64,000 nt of DNA from Nectonema munidae. Lineage: Eukaryota > Nematomorpha > Nectonematoida > Nectonematidae. The notes beneath the pieces are model-generated. The model made no database searches, was not told the origin of the DNA, and saw only the letters and a list, made by a program, of their open reading frames with translations. Below are positions 56,534 through 64,000 of the stretch, piece by piece. Position 1 is the stretch's first letter. Every line of letters starts with the position of its first letter. Location: the NCBI GenBank assembly GCA_030549495.1, contig JAUIRK010001049.1, positions 1-64,000 of the forward strand. The letters run 5' to 3'. The position numbers were made by a program, and so were the translations under genes.

Positions 56534-59511
56534 TTAACCCTTTCAGGCACAGAAAAAGTTACGCGGTGAAAATGATGTGAAACCTTTTTAAAAAATGTTC
56601 CTATAATATAACTAAGACAAAACTGAAGCATTTTTGAAACTAAATGTCATTGACCCAGGAAATTGATATGGGACACCAGTGTCCCACTGTGCATATAAGG
56701 AAAAAAATTTTAAATATTTAAAAAAAATTTCATTTATTAGAAAATGGATTAAAAGTTTTAATGGTTGATACTTTTAAACTTTTTTTGGTAATGTTGCACT
56801 ATCCGTGCATCGATAAACGTCTTTCCTATGCAATTGGCTTTTTATCGATGCACGGTACTCTCTTCATTTCATAGGAAAGACGTTTATCGATGCACGGATA
56901 GTGCAAAATTACGCTTTTTTTATCTAGGGGATATTTTTTACCAAGTTATCTTGTTAAATAGCCCTACAAATTTTTTAGTCTTAGTATCAAATGAAATTTG
57001 GGAACTGTGTTTTACTTTTGATCTAATAAAAAACTTGATAAGGAAAAAATAAAAATACTTTATTGAAAAAACTTCTTTTTAGTTTATAAAATCATAATTC
57101 TAAATGAAAGTTCAAAAAACAGTTTCTATCTTTTTGTACACAGAGAAACTTTTCACAGGCTCCACAAAAAATGAATGTTCTCTTTCTCTTTTATTTTTAC
57201 AACAAAATTGACATCTTTGTCTTCTCTCACTGAAATTAGGAAGATGAAGGAAATCTTTTTCTTTTGAGGTGGAAGAAGAAGGGTACTTTCTGGATGTAAA
57301 GTTGTTTATCAATCGCGTAGCAATAACCTGCTTACATTCTATAAACGATTGACTATATTCGCTATTTAACTATTTGAAAACCAAATAAGAATTTATGAGA
57401 GATGTTTCAAACAAATCAAAAAAATTCTTAGGTAATACTTATGTGCTGATCTATGATCATAATTGTAATAGCTTTTGTATTGATTGGACAAGTCTACTCC
57501 TCCCATATAAATATTGTAATTTGAGATCATAGTAGGTATTGTTTGAATAAAGCCATCTCCTTCTCCACGCTTTCTTTTTTTCTGAGCTTCATACCTCTTG
57601 GCTTCATAAAGTTTGATAGCACTGTGATTCCACGAGTGTCGAACCATTTACAAACATTGATTTTACGATCAGCTGTTTGATGTCAGTCAGCTTCACCTTT
57701 TTTTTTTTCATTTTTCAAATCGCTTGGGAGTAGTTTTCTATTTTCACGTATAATGCCAGTCGCCATAATACCTTTATCATGCAACATTTTCATAAGATTG
57801 ACAGTAGTAAAAAAACTGCCGAAATACAGATGACAATCTGTGTGCAAAACTTTCTGTGATAACCGCATTACATTTTCGCCTAAAGAATGCTCGATGTCTT
57901 TTTCTCTACCAACGTAGGGTTCTATTTGATAAACGAAACCTGTAATACCAGCTCTGACCCAACATTTGAAACCCCACTTAATAGTTTTTGCTTTATCATA
58001 CTGTTTCATACTACAGTTGCCTTTAAATTTTATCATTCTTTCAATTGACTGATTTTTTTCTGGATAAAATATCTTTCCAAAAGCAGCATTATAATGTTTG
58101 AAAATCGGCCTCACTTCATAAGCCCTATCACCATTCATTTTATCATTGTTTATTGAAATGAAAATAACGTTTGATTTCAGTAAATTTACTATTTGAAATA
58201 TAGCTTACATTTAAACTTTTGTTCTTAGACTAATAGTTTCTTATGGTCGGAAGCCTATGAAAACCAAACACAAGATGCATCCCAATAAAAGCAGAAATTT
58301 CATGCTCATTGGTTGAAAAAACATGACCTTTCTGTTCAGCATATCTTTGAATTTCTACTAAAATTATATCTTTTAATAATATATCAAAATTTGTTACTTT
58401 TTTGAACACAAAAAATTCGTCATGAGAAGAATCTAACTGGGGGGGAAATGAATCCAAAAATTTATTCAATAGGATTTTCTACAGATGGAGCACACGCATT
58501 TCGAATTATTGCATTTCATTCAATTTCAGGATTTTTCTCTTCTTCTTCATCTTGGAGAAACGCTTCATTATTGGAAATTCTTACTGAGCTACATCCTGCT
58601 TCATCACCAGATATCAGAGCTTGAATATCATCATTGTCCAACTTTAAAAATTCATCTTCTGAGTTTTCAGCGTACATAATTTCAGTTATATCTTTTTTAC
58701 TTATTGTCAATTCTCTTCCATTATGCTATATTTTACTTTTCAGAGACATAAGAAGGATAAAAAGTAAAACTTGGTGATGAAGTTAAAAAATATGAACACT
58801 TCAGTTTTATCTGCTCCCTTTTTTAGAGTTGTCAAAATTAGTCTACTATAAATGATAGATTCTCTTCTGCATTAACATATGCGATGTGTGTTGCTAACAA
58901 GTCGTGCAGGTTCCACGGGATTCAATACAGGGACACAAAATATAGAAAACACATATATCAGCACATTTGACAGCTAAAATTTTTTAAACTGCTGATATCT
59001 ACTCTCACACAGGCAAGAGAAAAAAAGATTAGGATAGCTGTCAAATTTTGAAATATGTATCTATTATTTTTTGTGTCTTTGCATGTAATCTCTATTCACA
59101 TCTTATAAAATTTGTATTTATGTATCTTATTATATGGACATTTATAATTGTTCCACAAAGGCATAATGGGACACTGAAGTCCCAAACAAAAAAGTAAAAA
59201 AAAGCTAATTAAAAAAGAATTTTCAGGTAAAATTGATGATTCTACAAAGAATACATTTGAAAAAACTTGTTTTAAAAAATTTTCATCAAAATACCGAATA
59301 CTTAGCGTGTTTTATAAATTCAATGGTATCACTTAATAGTTCATATTTTTTTCCACTTTATAAACAATTTTGAGAGGAAAATTTGGAATTAAATTGAAAT
59401 AAAGGTTATATTACTAAAAAGTTGAGTTAACGTGCAAGTAACTTGCTCATTTTTTTCATTTTAATTTTTTTGTTTGGGACACCAGTGTCCCATTATGCCT
59501 AAAAGGGTTAA
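56534..59511 (-). mobile_element. piggyBac transposon with TTAA ends, catalytic residues lost
   Basis: TTAA at 56534-56537 and 59508-59511; inverted ends CCCTTTCAGGCACA and CCCTTTTAGGCATA. The minus-strand transposase is split over 58710-58516 (acidic head), 58469-58230, 58138-57683, 57647-57393 and 57312-57112. Recognisable parts are KFKGNCSMKQYDKAKTIKWG, GIMATGIIRENRKLLPSDLK, NIYMGGVDLSNQYKSYYNYD and a cysteine tail RRQRCQFCC. The first Asp (S-I-D-E in the family) is missing in SIERMIKF, the second (C-D-N-F-F) is Gly in YFGSFFTTV, and the third (GGVDLS) remains. It is inactive, through frame breaks as well as lost catalytic residues. The palindrome GGGACACCAGTGTCCC occurs near both ends (56670-56685 and 59476-59491). 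It belongs to another piggyBac subfamily than the element at 9.7 kb. Confidence 0.9.
56788..56912. repeat. inverted repeat, 43-bp arms, inside the second piggyBac
   Basis: Arms 56788-56830 and 56870-56912 pair with one mismatch; the inner 35 bases are exact. They include ATCCGTGCATCGATAAACGT and CTTTCCTATG. The 39-base spacer has a third copy of TTTATCGATGCACGG, in the orientation of the right arm. It lies in the 3' untranslated part of the element and could form a stable hairpin in its transcript. Confidence 0.9.
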
Positions 59512-60464
59512 AGCAACGTACAAGTTTTATTGATTAAAAATTTTTAAATTTTGACTTTTAATTAAAATGTTAAAAACGCAAAATTGAACAACGAGAATTT
59601 TTGAAATTATTTTTATTAAAATGCTCTCAGTTTAAAGTGTTTTAAATTTTCTCGTCTTTTAACTGCACTAAGTGTTTTCGATTGGGTTCAAATTCGGCAC
59701 CAGAGCTTCATTGCTCAAAAGACATTGTTGCAAAACAAACCACTTGACTTACTAGGATAATAATTCATTGTAAAGATTCCATTTTAGCAGAATGCATAAC
59801 TAACTAGCTCTAACAATGAGTCTATATTCGTTTTAAATATTTTTCCAATAAATTTTTCTCTAAACATATCCATTTTTTAGAGACTTAATGTTATTAAAAT
59901 ATTGAATTATTTTTTATTACAACAAAAAGTTCTCATGACGAACTTATCGGTGCACCTTTAGTCATGTTACTTTGATCAGAAAGAAATTGTGGTATGCAAC
60001 AAATCAAAAATCTAATTCAAACAACCTTATCCAAGGCTTATAAAATTGCAAAGAATCATTGTAGAAATGCCATTAAAAGCAATATTAATTCCATCTAGTC
60101 TTCGAGATGTGAAGATTTGTCTTCTACGTAAAGATGTAAGAAAGACCCTTGCCTGACAAACTAGTAGACATTTTTAGTGTTTCACAGTTTTATTAAGGAT
60201 TTTGAAAGTATACATTCGCAAATATTTTTATATAAAAGTATAGAACAGCTGAAACATTATGCTCCAAATTCTGGAATCCTCCGTTTTTCATATAAAATGT
60301 AAGACGGTTTTTAAGATTATCTTCATTGTTCTTTGTGATCGCTTCCCATTGGCAATGATAAATCTTTGTGAAGTAGTATTCAAAACTTTGGTGAGATGTA
60401 TGGAAAGGGAACGAAGACGCTTGGTTAATAATCACAAGGGAATTTAAGTGGAAAGAGTGCGGGC
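59512..60464. other. between the piggyBac and the ATRX/XNP gene
   Basis: A/T-rich. On the minus strand CTTAATAAAACTG at about 60,185-60,197 supplies an AATAAA for the ATRX/XNP transcript, some 270 bases past its stop codon. Confidence 0.5.
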
Positions 60465-63400
60465 TTATAAGTCAGTGTCATCGTCTATCGTTATTATTTC
60501 AGAGAATTTGTCACGTGTGAGGCTGTTGCTGCTGTGCAAGATGTTTAATTTTGGGAGAGAAGTTGACGCCTCTCCGTTGTTATAACTACTCCTGTTCAAG
60601 TTGTTCAAGAGGGAAATGCTACAGTTGGGAAAAGCTTCTTTCATCAAATTTAGAATGGATAAAACAGAGTGGGAATGATAGAACGTGTTCATCAGCATCA
60701 TGAACAGCTGGGAGACTTTGACTTCGCAAGTTTTGGGGTCTGTAAAGAGCTTGGAAAGATGCATGATGTAGTCGAGGGAGAGTGTGGCATTTTTGAAAAC
60801 AGCGCCCGTATCCGCGTATTTTTTTTCATATTGGAACTCCTCCCACGCTTTCTTCTGATCTTCTTCGGTGAGGTTTTCGTCGAGTCTGTTTTCGAGTAGG
60901 GAGTCGTGCTGATGATAACTGACAAAGCAGTGCCGATTCTTCTTCAGTAGGTGCGTCAGCAAACCGTCGGAAGGTTTGGGCGGAGCAGGGTACTTGGAGG
61001 AATTCTGAATGTCGCCATCTCTGACACATGGGTCGAAAGTGAACAGCTTAGTAAGTTCTTGCGAAGTCACGTGCCTCGTTATTTGGTGAGCGTCGATCAC
61101 TCGTTTTGACAGGGACTGCTTGTTCACTTGTCTGTCGTACACCCGCTCTTCCATCGTGCCCTGGGAAATGAAGCGATAAATGTACACGCACTTCTTTTGG
61201 CCGAGGCGAAACACGCGGAAAATGGCCTGCTGGTCATGCGTTGGATTCCAAGAGGCATCCATCACCACAACTCTGTTTGCTCCAACCAAGTTTATTCCCA
61301 AAGAGCCCGCCTTCGTTGAAAGAAGGAAAATGCGAAGACGTGTATTGTTTGAGCAATTAAACTTTTCATTGTAGATGTGTCTGTTGCAGAAAGATGATGA
61401 CCCGTCAAGTCTTAGGTAGTCAAGGTCACGTAAGTACGTCTTTTCTTGGGATTGGTGCAATTGGTCAAGCATGTTTTCGATGTAGTCGAGAACAAGCAAA
61501 CTGTTTGTGAAGATCAACAACTTATCGCCTATTTTTTCGCAGTACTCTATGATTTCCTTTAACAGGAGTATTTTGTAGCTCAGCGTGTAATCAAACTCGA
61601 ATTTGTCATCGGACAGATGCTTTTCACAAATGGAAGTCTTCGCACAAATCTGTTCAATCTCACACACTTCAATGCTCTCATCATCGTCGGCTGCCTTGCT
61701 CTTAGCCGGAATGGAAGTGCTTTCAGGGTTTAAGTCTTCACTGCCATAACCTCTTTCCTCCTCCCCACTGGTCACGTGTTTCTCTGAGAGCAATTGACGT
61801 ATCTTGTTGAGTCTCAGGAGCCAAGGGTGAACTGAAACCAGCGATATCAAGTAATAGCTGGAAAACAAACCACCTTTGCATTTATTCTTCAGATTCTCGT
61901 AATATTCTTTCAGCATCTCATACTGCTTATTTGTCAATCTCACCAAAATCACATACTCAAACTTGGTCGACAAATATGGCTTGAGCTCAAGGAAGGACTT
62001 GCGCTGTACACAAGCGGACAGCATTTTGAACAGAATGTGGGATCTTTTCTTCATCTGCTTGACGTCGTATTCTGTGGAGTCAGCGTGTTGTCCGTTTTCA
62101 ATTGGATTAACAAATCTGTTTCTGAACTCTTTCAGAGTTCCAAGTAAATTGGGTTTTACAAATTCTACCATCGTGTGATACTCAATCAAATTATTTTGCA
62201 AGGGAGTTCCAGTCAGAATTACACGTCTCTTACTTCTGATTTGTATGGCAACGTTGAATAACTGGCTTTTATAGCTCTTCAAAATATGTCCTTCATCGCA
62301 TATCACAACGTCGGGGCCTGGATCAAGAAGGTACTCTTTGAAAATGTCTGCGAACTTCTTCTTCTTTTTGACTTTTCTCTTCTGAAGCATAACTCTGAAG
62401 ATGTCATAGCCCATCAACATGATTCCGCCATCCTGCTTCCAGTTTTTCAAAACTTCAAGCTTATTGCCCGTAGACTTGATTTCTGAAAAGTTGTACACGT
62501 TGGGAATGCTGTCGGGTCGTCTCGCTGCCAGGAGCTCGGACCAACGAGAACATTCGCTTTTCCAATTCATGATCGTGTTTATGGGACACAACAGCAAAAT
62601 GGCGCGTAAATGAGAAAAGAAAGTGGGATAGGAATACAGCGTAAGGATGAATGTGATCATTTGGAAGGACTTGCCCAGACCCATACTATGCGCAAGTATA
62701 CACCCCGAGCCTTCTTCGTCCCGACACTTGACGCAATCTTCAATCAGGTTATCGTATAAAAAGCGAATTCCATCAAATTGATACGGCTTCGACACTTCGA
62801 CCAACTCCTTCGGAATCGAAATCATGGTTGTTGCCAAATCTCCCTTCGTCGATTTATCGGAATCCAAGATAACCTCAACGACAGAACCCTTTTTCTCGGC
62901 ACACGCGATATTCTCATTCAGTTTTGAGTTGATGCGTTTCTTCCTCTCCTCTTCGTGCAGAATGGCCTGCTTTGATCTCATCTCCAGTTCCAGAGAAGAC
63001 TTTATCTTCCGTATCTTCTTTCTCGTCTCCACGTTGTCCAGTCGCTCTCCCTCACTGCCCGATTCGCATCTTTCCGCAGCACTACTGTCATCATTTTCAG
63101 CGAGAAAACATCTTTTCCTTTTGCTTCTCTTCTTTTTAAGCAGACGTTTTTTCCTCAATTTGGAGGACTTGCTATTCTTTTCACAAGCATTTTTCTTGCC
63201 AGAACCAGATTCTGCGGTTAAACCACCAGTGTTACAAACTTCGTCAGCTAATCTTTCTGGAGACAGCGAACATACAGAAGAAGAAGATCCGTACATAGGC
63301 AACCTAGTATTCTCTTTCTTTAAGGGATTGATCTTTTGAATCAACTCAAAAGAGGAATCTTCAGTTGATGTTAGATATTCATCTTCTTTCGCATCTTGGT

Positions 63401-63600
63401 CCAGCTCACTACTACTAGATATGCCATCAATAAAGTTGTTGCAATTTTGCAGATTTTTATCTTCTTTTTCTTCCCTAAATGGTTCATCTATCACATTTGG
63501 ATTAGGAGATGAGATTCGTGAGAGTGACAGATCCGAACTAGAATCTTCTGAAAAAGACGAAATATTCTCTTTTAATAGATTGGACCGCTTTTTCTTTCGC
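60465..63600 (-). CDS. XNP: ATRX/XNP SNF2-family chromatin remodeller, last exon (5' part missing)
   Basis: ATP-driven DNA translocase that, in ATRX/XNP proteins, handles histone H3.3 deposition and heterochromatin. The exon begins at 63600 after the acceptor ATTTTTTTAG; its frame (RKKKRSNLLKENISSFSEDS) is open across the GTG at 63494, so it is an internal start of the exon and not the protein start. At least 1,044 residues are encoded. An acidic and basic disordered region precedes the SNF2 core: KPYQFDGIRFLYDN, AHSMGLGKS (Walker A, about 62,668-62,694), the DEGH box (about 62,290-62,305), RRVILTGTPLQNNLIEYH, then LLIFTNSLLVLDYIE, LRLDGSSSFCNR, LSTKAGSLGINLVGAN and AIFRVFRLGQKK. DEGH, the phrase LLGTLKEFRNRFVNPIENGQ and the tail VSYHQHDSLLENRLDENLT are specific to ATRX rather than RAD54 or ARIP4. 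No ADD zinc finger is present here; fly XNP also lacks one. Confidence 0.93.
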
Positions 63601-64000
63601 CTAAAAAAATAAATTTAATAACTTTAGATGAGTGATGAAAATAAATAATTCTTTAACCCAGTGTATATCTTGGCCTCTACCTTCATTTGATTAAGAAGTT
63701 TGTCAGCAATCACGTAAAAATTTGCGATACAAAATCTATCTCTAGGATCAAAATTAACTTCTATTCATTATACTTATTTTTTGTGACGCATTCGCTATTT
63801 ACAACAGCTTTATATCCAACATAGGGTAGCATTTCTTGCGCTTTTTCTCATATTTTTCGAATTTTACTTATTCTGCTTTCATAGTTGAAACACCTGCTAG
63901 ACCCTAGCTTGCAGGAAAAGTAGCTGTAAAACCCATTTATTATATTTATATAATATTTCATGCAACTAAAGCAACAACAATGGAAAGATATTATTCATTT
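63601..64000. other. intron of the ATRX/XNP gene
   Basis: No upstream exon with a clear GTAAG donor on the minus strand was found before the window ends, so the earlier exons lie to the right. Confidence 0.5.

Noticed and set aside
62824-63339. 171-codon plus-strand frame
   Set aside because: Antisense to the low-complexity Lys/Ser/Glu-rich region of ATRX/XNP, which yields a long Phe/Leu/Ser frame on the other strand.

Overview
The window is AT-rich animal DNA. It holds five recognisable host genes, all with metazoan homologues: a tankyrase-like ankyrin gene (minus strand, 5' end only), syntaxin-17 (plus), a myeloid leukemia factor (minus), a spindle-E/TDRD9 piRNA-pathway helicase (plus) and the SNF2 part of an ATRX/XNP chromatin remodeller (minus, 5' end missing). 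Long intergenic gaps, tRNA-derived SINEs and many DNA transposon remains suggest an arthropod-like invertebrate. A copepod would fit, but that is a guess from general impression and the sequence does not prove it.

Layout: 0-2 kb has the tankyrase-like exons. A 2,020-bp degraded hAT transposon with a perfect 8-bp target duplication lies about 120 bp upstream of their start codon. 4-8 kb is nearly empty. 8.1-11.8 kb is a transposon cluster: a SINE, a pogo-like tail, two head-to-tail Helitron-like elements and a piggyBac flanked by TTAA. 13.7-14.1 kb is a 28-bp minisatellite. 14.6-21.55 kb is syntaxin-17; its three exons join in phase to 295 codons, and its introns hold SINEs, a composite hAT-like repeat and a piggyBac fossil. 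22-33 kb has no convincing host gene. It holds transposon scraps, an anomalous homopolymer-rich block (25.5-26.4 kb), a G/T-skewed block, a Tigger-like fossil and a 47-bp-arm inverted repeat. 33.5-34.2 kb is MLF, three exons with introns of 47 and 49 bp, 201 codons. 35-41 kb is repeats. 44.2-48.4 kb is spindle-E in one uninterrupted exon. 49-56 kb is intergenic with a second copy of the 39-41 kb repeat and a 132-bp hAT MITE. 56.5-59.5 kb is a second TTAA-flanked piggyBac. 60.5-63.6 kb is the ATRX/XNP exon.

The host genes have no operon-like relation: orientations are mixed and spacing is large. Spindle-E (transposon silencing in the germ line) and ATRX/XNP (heterochromatin) both act in silencing, but their proximity is probably chance. 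I found no clearly new biological system. The most unusual structures are the long perfect inverted repeats at 32.1 and 56.8 kb, the Helitron-like pair that carries inverted internal copies of its own 3' end, the piggyBac with an internal inverted copy of its right end, and the collinear dispersed duplication. No LTR retroelement, Polinton, CRISPR array, rRNA or functional tRNA gene was seen.
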